Assembly (NCBI GenBank): GCA_003255745.1
Contig: QKYL01000110.1
Location: forward strand, 1 to 64,000
Origin: Paracoccus saliphilus
GTDB taxonomy: Bacteria > Pseudomonadota > Alphaproteobacteria > Rhodobacterales > Rhodobacteraceae
Length of the DNA stretch: 64,000 nucleotides
Direction: 5' to 3'
How positions within the stretch are numbered: position 1 is the stretch's first letter; the number at the start of each line of letters is the position of its first letter. The notes beneath the pieces are model-generated. The model made no database searches and had not been told where the DNA came from. It saw only the letters and a list, made by a program, of their open reading frames with translations. Positions 55,338 through 63,809 of the stretch are shown in pieces. A program made the position numbers and the translations under genes.

Positions 55338-56423
55338 ATGAAACATCTGCTGACGACCGCCGCGCTGGCGCTGGCCACGGCGACCCCGGCCCTGGCCGAA
55401 AACTGGACGATGACGACGACCTGGCCTTCCAGCCTGGAGCTGATCGAGATCGACAAGCACTGGGTCGATCTGGCCAACAAGCTGGTGGACGATGACAAGC
55501 TGACCATCGAATTCTACGAGGGCGGCAGCCTGGTCCCGGCCGGAGAGGTCTTCGGCGCGGTCGAATCGGGCACCATCCAAGCCGGCGCCGACTGGCCGGG
55601 CTATTGGGCGGGCCGCAACAGCGCATTTTCGCCCCTGGCAACCACGGCCAGCCTGTTCAATGCGGTCGATTACGTGAACTGGATCCAGGAATGGGGCGGA
55701 GAGGAGCTTTATAACGAGGTCTATGGCCAGTTCGGCATGGTCTATCTGCCCTATGGCGTCACCAACAACGAATCGGGCTTCCGCACCGTCAGCCAGCCGA
55801 TTCGCACGCTGGAGGATCTGGCCGGGCTGCGCCTGCGCCTGTCGGGCCTGGAACAGGGCAAGCTGCTGGAAAAGCTGGGCGGCAACCAGGTCAGCATGGC
55901 TGGCGGCGAGATCTATCAGTCGCTGGAGCGCGGCGTGATCGACGGGGCCGAATTCTCAACCCCGAACGTCGATTTCTCGGGCGGCTTCCAGCAGGTGACG
56001 AAATACTGGTCGACCCCCGGCTGGCACCAGTCCTCCTCGGTCTTCGGGGTGATGATCAACAAGGGAGCCTGGGACGCGCTGGATGAGGAAACGCAGGAGC
56101 GGCTGAGGATTGCCGCCGACGCGACCATGCTGTGGAGCCTCAGCTTTACCGAAAAGCGCGCAACCGAAGCCTATGATCAGTTCACCGAGGCAGGCACCGA
56201 AATTACGCGCCTGGACGACGAGGCGCTGGAGCGTGTCCAGCAGCTGGCCAACGAGACGATCCAGGAAGTGGCCTGCGAAAACCCGATGTCGGCCAAGGTC
56301 TATGCCAGCCAGCTGAGCTATCTTCAGGACTATGCCACCTGGCGCGACGCGTCGGCTCCGTTCAACCTGGGGCGGACCCCAGAGGGACCGGATCTGGCCG
56401 CGATCGAGGCCTGCGCCCAATAA
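55338..56423 (+). CDS. dctP: TRAP transporter substrate-binding protein (DctP)
   Basis: A 361-residue periplasmic binding protein. The signal peptide ends near residue 20 (TPALAE). The mature part has the DctP elements LTIEFYEGGSLVPAGEVFGAVESGTIQAG near residues 55-83, RTVSQPIRTLEDLAGLRLRLSGLEQGKLLEKLGGNQVSMAGGEIYQSLERGVIDGAEF near 150-207 containing the conserved Arg that binds carboxylates. The substrate cannot be named; the group that includes TakP binds 2-oxo acids, and this one has the same overall length. The order Q-M-P is unusual, P being mostly first. Confidence 0.9.
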   Translation: MKHLLTTAALALATATPALAENWTMTTTWPSSLELIEIDKHWVDLANKLVDDDKLTIEFYEGGSLVPAGEVFGAVESGTIQAGADWPGYWAGRNSAFSPLATTASLFNAVDYVNWIQEWGGEELYNEVYGQFGMVYLPYGVTNNESGFRTVSQPIRTLEDLAGLRLRLSGLEQGKLLEKLGGNQVSMAGGEIYQSLERGVIDGAEFSTPNVDFSGGFQQVTKYWSTPGWHQSSSVFGVMINKGAWDALDEETQERLRIAADATMLWSLSFTEKRATEAYDQFTEAGTEITRLDDEALERVQQLANETIQEVACENPMSAKVYASQLSYLQDYATWRDASAPFNLGRTPEGPDLAAIEACAQ

Positions 56424-56449
56424 GCCCATCCATCACCATCGCAAGTATC

Positions 56450-56477
56450 GGGCGGGGAACGATTTCCCCGCCCTTCT
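56450..56477 (+). terminator. Terminator after the TRAP operon
   Basis: A perfect ten-base-pair stem (56450-56459 with 56464-56473), four-base loop and TTCT tail, 26 bases after dctP. Confidence 0.75.
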
Positions 56478-56479
56478 CG

Positions 56480-56508
56480 TTGACAGGGCAGGCAAAGCGC
56501 ACCATCCT
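56480..56508 (+). promoter_or_regulatory. ihfA promoter candidate
   Basis: A perfect -35 TTGACA (56480-56485), 17-base spacer and CATCCT (56503-56508). The -10 box is weak. It stands 23 bases before the ihfA start and just after the terminator of the TRAP operon. Confidence 0.45.
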
Positions 56509-56531
56509 GCACCCAACCAAGAGGACCAACA

Positions 56532-56834
56532 ATGGGCGACAAGACTCTGACCCGGATGGATCTGGCCGAAGCGGTATTCCGCGATGTCGGCTTGTCGCGG
56601 CACGAATCGGCGCAGCTTGTCGAAAGTGTGCTGGACCATATCTCGGACGCGCTGGTGCGTGGCGAGCAGGTCAAGATCTCGTCCTTTGGCACCTTCTCGG
56701 TCCGCGACAAGAACGAGCGGATCGGCCGCAATCCCAAGACCGGGGAAGAGGTTCCGATCACGCCGCGCCGCGTTCTGTCCTTTCGCCCGTCGCACCTGAT
56801 GAAGGATCGCGTGGCGGCCGGCAACAAGCGGTAA
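56532..56834 (+). CDS. ihfA: Integration host factor alpha subunit
   Basis: A 100-residue DNA-bending protein, forming a heterodimer with IhfB for gene control, replication and recombination. [37 protein letters not shown] near residues 5-41, [48 protein letters not shown] near 47-94 with the DNA-intercalating Pro in the R-N-P-K-T-G loop. The MerR-family gene follows after 15 bases, a conserved alphaproteobacterial pair. Confidence 0.97.
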   Translation: MGDKTLTRMDLAEAVFRDVGLSRHESAQLVESVLDHISDALVRGEQVKISSFGTFSVRDKNERIGRNPKTGEEVPITPRRVLSFRPSHLMKDRVAAGNKR

Positions 56835-56849
56835 GGTTTCCGATACAGG

Positions 56850-57410
56850 ATGCAAAAGGGCGCAGAGGCATTCCGGTCGATCGGCGAAGTGGCGAGCCTG
56901 ATCGGTGTCGCCCCTCATGTTCTGCGCTATTGGGAAACGCAGTTCACCTTGCTGCGGCCGATGAAGCGCCCGGATGGCCGCCGCTATTACCGCCCCTCTG
57001 ATCTGGCACTGGCCGCAGGCATCTGCGAATTGCTGCGCGACGAGGGGCTGACCATCCGCGGCGCGCGCAAGTTGATTGCGGTTGACCGGGGCGAGGCGGT
57101 GAGGGCGCGTGGACTTGCACGCTTGGCGACCCTGCCCGATATTCCCGCGTCCGTTGATGTTCTGGACGACGGAATTGCGCCGCCCGCCGCGGACCTGGTC
57201 CCCTCTGCCGGTGACGACGCCCCTGCGAGCCAGACGCCCGTACAGATCCAAGCGCCGTCCGATGTCGCTGTGCCCCCGCCGGCCCTTTGGCTGGCGCGCC
57301 TGACCGAGTTTACCCGGCTGCTGGAACGGCTGACGCCCGCTGATCCGCGCTGGCCTGCGGTCCATCCCGTCGCCTTGCGTCTGGGGCAGGCGATGTTGCG
57401 GCTGTCCTGA
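56850..57410 (+). CDS. MerR family transcriptional regulator
   Basis: A 186-residue protein with an N-terminal MerR winged helix (FRSIGEVASLIGVAPHVLRYWETQF, residues 8-32, then RPMKRPDGRRYYRPSDL near 36-52). The dimer helix is followed by a long low-complexity Pro/Ala/Asp linker and a conserved C-terminal helix (WLARLTEFTRLLERLTPADP). No metal-binding cysteines are visible, so it is not a metal sensor of the MerR/CueR kind. Relatives next to ihfA are of unknown target. Probably co-transcribed with ihfA. Confidence 0.88.
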   Translation: MQKGAEAFRSIGEVASLIGVAPHVLRYWETQFTLLRPMKRPDGRRYYRPSDLALAAGICELLRDEGLTIRGARKLIAVDRGEAVRARGLARLATLPDIPASVDVLDDGIAPPAADLVPSAGDDAPASQTPVQIQAPSDVAVPPPALWLARLTEFTRLLERLTPADPRWPAVHPVALRLGQAMLRLS

Positions 57411-57451
57411 CAGGTCGCTGCACATTGGGAAAGATTTCCGCACGGCAGCCC

Positions 57452-57480
57452 TTGTGCATCCCCGCCGGATCGCTTTATAC
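57452..57480 (+). promoter_or_regulatory. tRNA-Pro promoter candidate
   Basis: TTGTGC (57452-57457), a 17-base spacer and TTATAC (57475-57480), ending nine bases before the tRNA. Confidence 0.6.
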
Positions 57481-57489
57481 GAAGCGCGT

Positions 57490-57567
57490 CGGGCCGTGGC
57501 GCAGCCTGGTTAGCGCGTCCGTCTGGGGGGCGGAAGGCCGAGAGTTCGAATCTCTCCGGCCCGACCA
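57490..57567 (+). tRNA. tRNA-Pro(GGG)
   Basis: Acceptor stem CGGGCCG pairs with CGGCCCG; D arm GCGCAGCCTGGTTAGCGC; anticodon stem TCCGT/GCGGA with loop CTGGGGG, anticodon GGG reading CCC and CCU codons; T arm GAGAG-TTCGAAT-CTCTC. The discriminator A and CCA are encoded (57564-57567). C1-G72 is the proline identity pair. Confidence 0.95.
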
Positions 57568-57572
57568 TTCCG

Positions 57573-57605
57573 AAAACGCCCATCCCTTTTTAGGGGTGGG
57601 CGTTT
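57573..57605 (+). terminator. Terminator after tRNA-Pro
   Basis: A stem AAACGCCC-A/T-CCCT paired with AGGGGTGGGCGTTT (13 pairs or more) with a four-base T loop, six bases after the tRNA, with further T residues after the stem. Confidence 0.85.
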
Positions 57606-57639
57606 CCCTTTTCTGCTCCTCGGGTCATGGGAGGCCAAG

Positions 57640-58710
57640 ATGAACGGTGTCCTGCCTGACAGCGAGATCCGCGAACTGATCCGCACCGGCGCGATCGACG
57701 CCGACAGCCCCGTCATCCCCGAACAGATCCAGCCCGCCTCGCTGGACCTGCGGCTTGGCACGCGGGCTTATCGCCTGCGCGCCAGCTTCCTGGCCGGGCG
57801 CGGGCGCCGCATCGTGGACAGGCTGGACGATTTCTGCATGCACCAGATGGACCTGTCGGGTGGCGCAGTCCTGGAACGCGGCTGCGTCTATCTGGTCCCG
57901 CTGCAGGAGCGGATCAGCCTGCCGACTGGTCTGTCCGCCGTGGCCAATGCAAAATCCTCGACCGGGCGGCTGGACCTTCTGACACGCCTTGTGACCGATG
58001 ACGGGACCGAATTCGACCGCCTGCCCGAAGGCTATGACGGCCCCCTTTATGCCGAGATCTGCCCGCGCAGCTTTTCGGTTCTGGTGCGCCCCGGCATGCG
58101 GCTGAACCAGCTAAGGCTGCGGCGCGGCCAAGCCGTCCTGACGGACGCGCAACTGGCCGAACTGAACGCGCGCGAACCGCTGGTTGGCGACGGCCAGGCG
58201 CTGATCGACCACGGTTTGGGCTTTTCTGTCGACCTCCGCCCCGGCAGCGGCGATCTGGTCGGCTATCGTGCCCGCCCCCATAGCGGCGTCATCGACCTTG
58301 ATCGCATCGGCGCGTATTCCGCCGCCGAGTTCTGGGACGAGCTGCGCACGACCGAAGGCCGCCTGATCCTAGACCCCGGCGCCTTCTATATCCTGATCAG
58401 CCGCGAAGCAGTGGCCATCCCCGCTGATTACGCGGCCGAAATGGCGCCGTATCTGGCGATGGTCGGGGAATTCCGGGTGCATTACGCCGGCTTCTTCGAT
58501 CCGGGCTTTGGCATCGGCACAACGGGCGCAGGCGCGCGTGGGGTGCTGGAGGTCCGCTGTCACGAGGCGCCCTTCGTGCTGGAACATGGGCAGGTCGTGG
58601 GCCGTCTGGTTTATGAGAACATGGCCGCCCGCCCTGAGCGCCTCTATGGCGAAGGGATCAAATCCAACTACCAAGGGCAGGGCCTTAAGCTGGCAAAGCA
58701 GTTCCGTTAA
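57640..58710 (+). CDS. dcd: 2'-deoxycytidine 5'-triphosphate deaminase, long two-domain form
   Basis: A 356-residue dCTP deaminase making dUTP for thymidylate synthesis, about twice as long as the E. coli enzyme (193). Residues 20-50 (EQIQPASLDLRLGTRAYRLRASF) and 95-120 (NAKSSTGRLDLLTRLVTDDGTEFDRLPEGYDGPLYAE) match the core, and the second half repeats the fold with DLVGYRARPHSGVIDLDRIG and FYILISREAVAIPADYAAEMAPYLAMVGEFRVHYAGFFDPGFG near 240-290. Such double-domain proteins are common in alphaproteobacteria. A tRNA-Pro terminator precedes it; it is convergent with the methyltransferase gene, overlapping by four bases. Confidence 0.9.
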   Translation: MNGVLPDSEIRELIRTGAIDADSPVIPEQIQPASLDLRLGTRAYRLRASFLAGRGRRIVDRLDDFCMHQMDLSGGAVLERGCVYLVPLQERISLPTGLSAVANAKSSTGRLDLLTRLVTDDGTEFDRLPEGYDGPLYAEICPRSFSVLVRPGMRLNQLRLRRGQAVLTDAQLAELNAREPLVGDGQALIDHGLGFSVDLRPGSGDLVGYRARPHSGVIDLDRIGAYSAAEFWDELRTTEGRLILDPGAFYILISREAVAIPADYAAEMAPYLAMVGEFRVHYAGFFDPGFGIGTTGAGARGVLEVRCHEAPFVLEHGQVVGRLVYENMAARPERLYGEGIKSNYQGQGLKLAKQFR

Positions 58711-59813
58711 AGCGGCCCGGTCTGCCACAGGCGGACCTTTAGCCCGCCATGCGCCACGATCGGTCCCGGTGCCTGCCAGGGCAGCCCGGTCGCCTTGGCA
58801 AGCCCCGCCTCGCTGGTCACGATGCCGACGCGCCAGCCGGGGAAACGGCTGCGGAACACCTCGCCCATCTGCGCGTGCAGGCCGAACAGGGGTCCCTTGT
58901 TGCCGATCCGCGCGCCATAGGGCGGATTCACGATGACGATGCCGGGCGCGCAGTCCGGGCGCTGAAGATCGGTGATCTGGCAGGTCTGGAACTGGGTCAC
59001 CGCGGTGACGCCGGCACGTTCCGCGTTCGCCTGGCTCATCCGGACGGCGCCGGGGTCACGGTCGCTGCCGAAGAACTGCGAAGGGGCCGGGCGCGGCGTA
59101 GCTTCTGCCTTCAACCGCGCCCAGGCTGCTGGGTCGTAATTCGCAAGCTGCTGAAAGGCAAAGGCCCGGCTGCGCCCCGGCGCCAGGCCCAAGGCGATCT
59201 CGGCCGCCTCCAGCACGAAAGTGCCTGATCCGCACATCGGGTCCAGCACGGGCTGGCTGCCGTCGAAGCCCATCTGGGCCAGGAACATCGCGGCCATCGT
59301 CTCTCGCATGGGGGCCTTGGCAACCGCCTCTTTGTGGCCGCGCTTGTGCAGCGATTCGCCGGTCGCATCCAGGCTGAAGGTCACCAGATCGTCTTCGATC
59401 CGCGCCTTCACCGTTATCGGCGCATCTGCGGCCAGCGGTGCGCCCAGTTCCTCGGTGATCGCGCGCTCGATCCGCTGCGTGGCAGCGCCGGCGTGATAGA
59501 TTTTGGATGCCTTGCAGACTGTCTCGACCTTCACCGGCAGGTCCGGGCGCAGCAGGTCGCCCCAAGCGAACTTGCGCGCGCGCTTGTCCAACTGTGCCAG
59601 ATGCATGGCACGAAAGCCGCCCACGCGGGCCAGAACGCGGGTCGCACCGCGAAGCCACAGGTTCGCGCGCCAGACGTCATTCCAGCCGCCGCGGATGGTG
59701 ACGCCGCCAAGCTGGATCACGGGCTGCCAGCCCAAGGCCGCCGCTTCGGCGGCCAGCTGTGCCTCAAGGCCGGGGGTGGCCACCAGGAAAATGTCGAAAT
59801 CGGGTATGTCCAT
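58707..59813 (-). CDS. THUMP-domain class I SAM-dependent RNA methyltransferase (RlmL/YpsC-like)
   Basis: A 368-residue N2-guanosine methyltransferase. An N-terminal ferredoxin-like and THUMP region (about residues 1-150) leads to the RFM domain with DPMCGSGTFVLEAAEIALGLAPG near 191-213, FFGSDRDPGAV near 249-259 and the catalytic IVNPPYGARIG near 295-305 (N-P-P-Y). It resembles the RlmL methylase half and YpsC; the substrate is probably 23S rRNA guanosine, which cannot be proven here. A small gene follows upstream on the same strand. Confidence 0.92.
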   Translation of the reverse strand: MDIPDFDIFLVATPGLEAQLAAEAAALGWQPVIQLGGVTIRGGWNDVWRANLWLRGATRVLARVGGFRAMHLAQLDKRARKFAWGDLLRPDLPVKVETVCKASKIYHAGAATQRIERAITEELGAPLAADAPITVKARIEDDLVTFSLDATGESLHKRGHKEAVAKAPMRETMAAMFLAQMGFDGSQPVLDPMCGSGTFVLEAAEIALGLAPGRSRAFAFQQLANYDPAAWARLKAEATPRPAPSQFFGSDRDPGAVRMSQANAERAGVTAVTQFQTCQITDLQRPDCAPGIVIVNPPYGARIGNKGPLFGLHAQMGEVFRSRFPGWRVGIVTSEAGLAKATGLPWQAPGPIVAHGGLKVRLWQTGPL

Positions 59814-59853
59814 CGCGCAGCCCTATCCCGCGCCGCGCCGAAAGGCGAGAGGT

Positions 59854-60045
59854 TCAGCGGCGGATGAGGCGCGCCAGCATGCGCATCCGTTGCGCCAGAT
59901 CCTGCGTCTGCCGGTTCCGGCCCTTGATGCGACGCCCGGACCCGTTTCTGCCGGCCAGGACATTCACGCCCTTGTTGATACCCCAGTTCATTGCGCGGCG
60001 CGCAACAAGACGGGTGAACATGTTGATCAGCTGGTTCAGGTTCAT
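59854..60045 (-). CDS. Small basic conserved protein of unknown function
   Basis: A 63-residue protein with a net charge of about +14: MNLNQLINMFTRLVARRAMN at the start and GRRIKGRNRQTQDLAQRMRMLARLIRR at the end. No family is recognised. The N-terminal 30 residues have an amphipathic pattern that could lie on a membrane or DNA, and the basic tail could bind nucleic acid. It lies 11 bases after scpB on the same strand and is followed by the RNA methyltransferase, so it is probably the third gene of the scpA-scpB operon. Codon usage fits a real gene. Confidence 0.6.
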   Translation of the reverse strand: MNLNQLINMFTRLVARRAMNWGINKGVNVLAGRNGSGRRIKGRNRQTQDLAQRMRMLARLIRR

Positions 60046-60056
60046 CGGCGCGCCTT

Positions 60057-60731
60057 TCAGTCGTCGTCAAACAGATCCTCGGCGGGGACCGCGCCGGCAT
60101 CGTCGCTGTCCATATCGGCATCCTCCACCTGGCCCGCAAGGGGCAGGCCCAGCCCCCCGGGCGGCGGCCGCGACTCCAGCAGGCCGGCCGCCCGCAATTC
60201 CGACAGTCCTGGCAGATCGCGCGCTGATTCCAGCCCGAAATGATCCAGAAAGGTTTCGGTCACAACATAGGTGGCCGGCCGACCGGGCGTCATGCGGCGG
60301 CGCCCCACGCGGACCCATTCCATCTCGATCAACTGGTCCAGCGTGCCGCGGCTGACGGCGACGCCCCGGATCTCCTCGATTTCGGCCCGCGTGACCGGTT
60401 GGTGATAGGCGATGATCGCCAGCGTCTCGACCGCGGCGCGGGACAGGCGGCGGCTGTCCACCGTTTCGGCCTGCATCAGAAAGGACAGGTCCGGCGCAGT
60501 GCGAAATGCATAGGCATCGCCGATACGCTCCAGCACCACCCCTCGCCCGTCATAGGTGCGGCGCAGCGCGGCCAGTGCCTCGGCCGGATCGCAACCCGGA
60601 GGCATCCGTTTCCCGATGTCGTGCAGCGACAGCGGCTGGACGGCAGCGAACAGGATTGCCTCGACCATCCGCTCCTGCTGGGCAAGGGGCGGCGGCGGGA
60701 AATCGGCGGCGGGATCAGGCGCGGTCGTCAT
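60057..60731 (-). CDS. scpB: Segregation and condensation protein B
   Basis: A 224-residue partner of ScpA in the Smc condensin complex. Winged-helix core: EILFAAVQPLSLHDIGKRM-type near residues 22-43, RAAVETLAIIAYHQPVTRAEIEEIRGVAVSRGTLDQLIEMEWVRVGRRRMTPGRPATYVVTETFLDHFGLESARDLP near 97-175, which is the classical ScpB signature. Start at 60731 gives normal length. It overlaps the end of scpA by 17 bases. The C-terminal tail is acidic. Confidence 0.95.
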   Translation of the reverse strand: MTTAPDPAADFPPPPLAQQERMVEAILFAAVQPLSLHDIGKRMPPGCDPAEALAALRRTYDGRGVVLERIGDAYAFRTAPDLSFLMQAETVDSRRLSRAAVETLAIIAYHQPVTRAEIEEIRGVAVSRGTLDQLIEMEWVRVGRRRMTPGRPATYVVTETFLDHFGLESARDLPGLSELRAAGLLESRPPPGGLGLPLAGQVEDADMDSDDAGAVPAEDLFDDD

Positions 60732-61539
60732 GGGGTCGGTGCCGATAGCTGATGGGGGCAAAGGTTTCGGCCTGCCGTATCTCCAGCCGGCCTTGGCGCG
60801 CAAGCTCCAGCGAGGCGGCAAAGGTTGCGGCAGTGGCACTGCGGCGGCGCTGAGGATTGGCCTGCCAGCCATCGGGCAGAAAAACCGACAGGTCCGTCCA
60901 ATCGCCCGTAAAGCCGATCAGCCGCCGTAACCGCTCCAGCGCCTGCTCCATGGTAAGGACGTCTTGGCGGTCAAAGGCATAGGGACGGAACTCATCGCGG
61001 GTCTTCAGCCGGGCATAGGCGCGCATCAGGTCGATCAGCCCGGCCTGCCATTGGGTCTTGCGGCTGCGGGCCACGATCTCGGGCGCGCCGCGGGCAAAGC
61101 GGGACTGCCCAAGCCGGTCACGTCCCATCAGCTGCGCCGCGACCTGGCGCATCGCGGCCAGACGCTCCAGCTGAAAGGCCAGATGGGCGGCCATGTCCTC
61201 GGCCGAAGGGCCGTCGGCCTCGGGGTCGGGGGGCAGCAGCAGCCGGGATTTCAGGAAGGCCAGCCAGGCGGCCATCACAAGATAATCGGCCGCCAGCTCA
61301 ATCCGCAGGGCGCGGGCCTCCTCGACAAAGGACAGATACTGTTCGGCCAAGTCCAGCACGCGGATCTTCAGCAGGTCGACCTTCTGCGTGCGGGCCAGCG
61401 TCAGCAGCAGGTCCAAAGGCCCCTCGTAGCCCTCGACATCAACGATCAGCGCCTCTTCTGCCCGACGTTGCGCCACCACGGCGGCGTCGAAGCCGTTGTC
61501 GGGCACGGACTTCAGATAGGGAACCTCGGGCTTGACCAC
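60715..61539 (-). CDS. scpA: Segregation and condensation protein A
   Basis: A 274-residue kleisin that bridges Smc heads. Conserved N-terminal segment EGYEGPLDLLLTLARTQKVDLLKIRVLDLAEQYLSFVEEA near residues 36-75 and the LAADYLVMAAWLAFLKSRLLLP stretch near 80-102 are typical. The C-terminal winged helix includes TAATFAASLELARQGRLEIRQAETFAPISY. The start is taken at GTG 61539 (V-K-P-E-V-P-Y) because AAGGAGG stands five bases before it; the ATG 15 bases upstream lies inside that ribosome site. The nagZ gene ends 49 bases upstream. Confidence 0.94.
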   Translation of the reverse strand: MVKPEVPYLKSVPDNGFDAAVVAQRRAEEALIVDVEGYEGPLDLLLTLARTQKVDLLKIRVLDLAEQYLSFVEEARALRIELAADYLVMAAWLAFLKSRLLLPPDPEADGPSAEDMAAHLAFQLERLAAMRQVAAQLMGRDRLGQSRFARGAPEIVARSRKTQWQAGLIDLMRAYARLKTRDEFRPYAFDRQDVLTMEQALERLRRLIGFTGDWTDLSVFLPDGWQANPQRRRSATAATFAASLELARQGRLEIRQAETFAPISYRHRPHDDRA

Positions 61540-61588
61540 ACTGCCTCCTTGCATCGGCGCGACAGGGTCGGGTCCGCCCGACCGGCTG

Positions 61589-62569
61589 TCAAGCGGTCAG
61601 CGCGCGCCATTCCGCCATCATCGCCGCGGTGTCGACCTGTTGAGGCGGCAGGCGCCGCTCCAGCGCAGCTTGGGCCCGACGGCTTGCCTCGGTGGACATG
61701 GTGCCGGCTGCCGCCACCACGGGCTGCATTTGCGCAATGCTGCCGTTGCAGTGCAGCACCAGGTCGCAGCCCGCCGCGAGCGAGGCAGCGGCCCGTTCGG
61801 CCTCGGTTCCCGACAAGGCATTCATGGTAATGTCATCGGTCATCAGCAGCCCGTCAAAGCCGATATCCTGACGGATCAGCGCGATCATCCGGGCCGACGC
61901 GGTGGCCGGCGCGTCATCCAGCGCGGTGAAACGGATATGCGCGGTCATGCCCATCGGCAGGTCCGACAGCGCCCGGAACGGCGCGAAATCCAGCGCCTGA
62001 AGCTCGGCCTCGGCGGCCTTTACCACGGGCAGGTCATGATGGCTGTCGGCGACTGCGCGGCCATGTCCCGGCATGTGCTTGACCACCGGCAGCACCCCCG
62101 CCGCCAACAATCCGTCGGCTGCGGCGCGACCCAGCTTTGCGATCTGGTCTGGGTCCGAACCCAGGCAGCGATCGCGCAGGAAAGCATGCGTGTCGGCCTG
62201 AGCCACATCCAGCGTCGGGGCACAATTGGAATCGATGCCCACTGCGCGCAGCTCCTGTCCGATCAGGTGATAGCGCAGCCACATGGCGCGGACGCCGGCC
62301 CCTGCCTGATCCAGCGGCGCCGGCCAGTCAGTCCAATGGGGCGCGCGCAGGCGCTGGACGCGGCCGCCTTCCTGATCGACCGTGATAACCGCATCCCGCC
62401 CGACAGCCTCGCGCAGCTGGCCAGTCAGGCGGCGCAGCTGGTCAGGACTGCCGACATTACGGCCAAAGAGAATAAAGCCCCAAGGGTCGGCATCACGGAA
62501 AAAGGCGGCCTCGTCGGCCGTCAGCGACAGGCCGGCGATGCCGCCCAGGATGGTGGCGCCATGGCTCAT
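61589..62569 (-). CDS. nagZ: Beta-N-acetylhexosaminidase
   Basis: A 326-residue glycoside hydrolase family 3 enzyme that removes N-acetylglucosamine from cell-wall muropeptides. Motifs: WGFILFGRNV near residues 30-39, VDQEGGRVQRL near 64-74, VKHMPGHGRAVADSHHDLP near 163-181 with the catalytic His/Asp loop, and the nucleophile DGLLMTDDITMNAL near 238-251. Its ATG lies four bases after the stop of the SPOR gene. In beta-lactam-resistant bacteria NagZ can feed AmpC induction, but no ampC is seen here. Confidence 0.95.
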   Translation of the reverse strand: MSHGATILGGIAGLSLTADEAAFFRDADPWGFILFGRNVGSPDQLRRLTGQLREAVGRDAVITVDQEGGRVQRLRAPHWTDWPAPLDQAGAGVRAMWLRYHLIGQELRAVGIDSNCAPTLDVAQADTHAFLRDRCLGSDPDQIAKLGRAAADGLLAAGVLPVVKHMPGHGRAVADSHHDLPVVKAAEAELQALDFAPFRALSDLPMGMTAHIRFTALDDAPATASARMIALIRQDIGFDGLLMTDDITMNALSGTEAERAAASLAAGCDLVLHCNGSIAQMQPVVAAAGTMSTEASRRAQAALERRLPPQQVDTAAMMAEWRALTA

Positions 62570-62573
62570 GCGG

Positions 62574-63737
62574 TCACTGGCCCAAGGCCAGACAGTCCGT
62601 CCCCGAGGATTGCAGCGCCGAACAGAACTGCCGCGCCTCGCTGATCGAGCCAAAGCCGGCGACGCGGAGCCGCCAGAAAGTGCGCCCGTTTGACTGGTGT
62701 TGCTGGATGACCGGCGCCTTGCCGGAGAAGAGCGAGCCGTTGCGGCCGGCCAGACGCTGCCATTCGTTTTCGGCGATGGCGTTGCTGTCAAAGGCACCGA
62801 CCTGAACCAGCGGGCCGCTGGCGCTGCTGGCGGCGGCGGGGCGTTCCACCGGTGCCTCGGCCGGGGCGTCAGCGGGGGTCGGGGCGGCCTCGACGGCGGG
62901 TGCGGGCGTCGGGGCGGCGGCAGGTGCAACCGCGGCCACGCGGGTCACGGTCCGCGGCCGCGGCGCCGGGCGGCTGGAGGCGACCAGCACGCCGGGATCG
63001 GCTTCGGCCTGAGCCTGGGCCAGCGCCTCGGCAATGGCGACAGCTTGGGTTGGGACGCCATTCTCGTCCGTCACGACATCGGTCACCAGCCCTTCCGAGG
63101 CGGGGGCGTCGATGATCGCGGCGTCGTTCACCGCCTGATCGGCAAGTGCCCGTTCGGCGGCGGCGGCAGCCTGAGACTCGGCCAGGGCGCGCGCCTCGCT
63201 GTCGGACAGCGGCACGATCGGATCGCCGGCAAATGTCAGGGGCGTCTCGGATGGATTGGATGGCTCGCGGGCGGTGGCGCCCAGCTGGCCCATCGCCACG
63301 TCATCCTCGGACAGTTCCACCGGGGCAGGCGCGATGGCGACCTCCTGGGCCGGGGTTGCGGCCTCGCCCGCCGCAACGCTGTTGACCGCAAGCCCGGTGT
63401 GGTTTGTCAGCTGACCGCCCGGATTTTCCGGGGTGGTGCGGGCCTCGCCCTGGATCGCGCGGATCACCGGCACGCCCGACACATCCCGCGACACAAGCTG
63501 CCATCCCCAGGCCATCAGCCCGACCATCAGCCCAACCGAGGCGACCGCACCCATGTAATGCGTCAGCCGCGCCAGCCGTGCCGTCAGACCGTCCGCCTCG
63601 GCGCCAGCGCCCTCGCGGGCATCCGCGCCGGCCTGATCCTGCGGCGCGTTCCAGCTGCCTTGGTCATAGGAAAATTCGCGCTTCACCTTGTGACGCGAGA
63701 ACACATAGCCGCCTTCGCGGAAATCCATCACTGCCAT
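62574..63737 (-). CDS. SPOR domain-containing protein
   Basis: A 387-residue membrane protein whose C-terminal 75 residues form a SPOR domain (GPLVQVGAFDSNAIAENEWQRLAGRNGSLFSGKAPVIQQHQSNGRTFWRLRVAGFGSISEARQFCSAL near residues 310-377). One transmembrane helix lies near 61-82 (YMGAVASVGLMVGLMAWGWQLV); the region between is Pro/Ala/Glu-rich and extended. SPOR domains bind denuded peptidoglycan at the septum, so a division role is expected. It lies between argS and nagZ, a conserved Rhodobacterales arrangement. Confidence 0.9.
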   Translation of the reverse strand: MAVMDFREGGYVFSRHKVKREFSYDQGSWNAPQDQAGADAREGAGAEADGLTARLARLTHYMGAVASVGLMVGLMAWGWQLVSRDVSGVPVIRAIQGEARTTPENPGGQLTNHTGLAVNSVAAGEAATPAQEVAIAPAPVELSEDDVAMGQLGATAREPSNPSETPLTFAGDPIVPLSDSEARALAESQAAAAAERALADQAVNDAAIIDAPASEGLVTDVVTDENGVPTQAVAIAEALAQAQAEADPGVLVASSRPAPRPRTVTRVAAVAPAAAPTPAPAVEAAPTPADAPAEAPVERPAAASSASGPLVQVGAFDSNAIAENEWQRLAGRNGSLFSGKAPVIQQHQSNGRTFWRLRVAGFGSISEARQFCSALQSSGTDCLALGQ

Positions 63738-63809
63738 GTCTGCCTGCCTGCCGGTTGTTCCGGATTAACTTTGCCTGCTCAGAGCCTCGTCCGGCAGCGA
63801 CGCTGTTCG

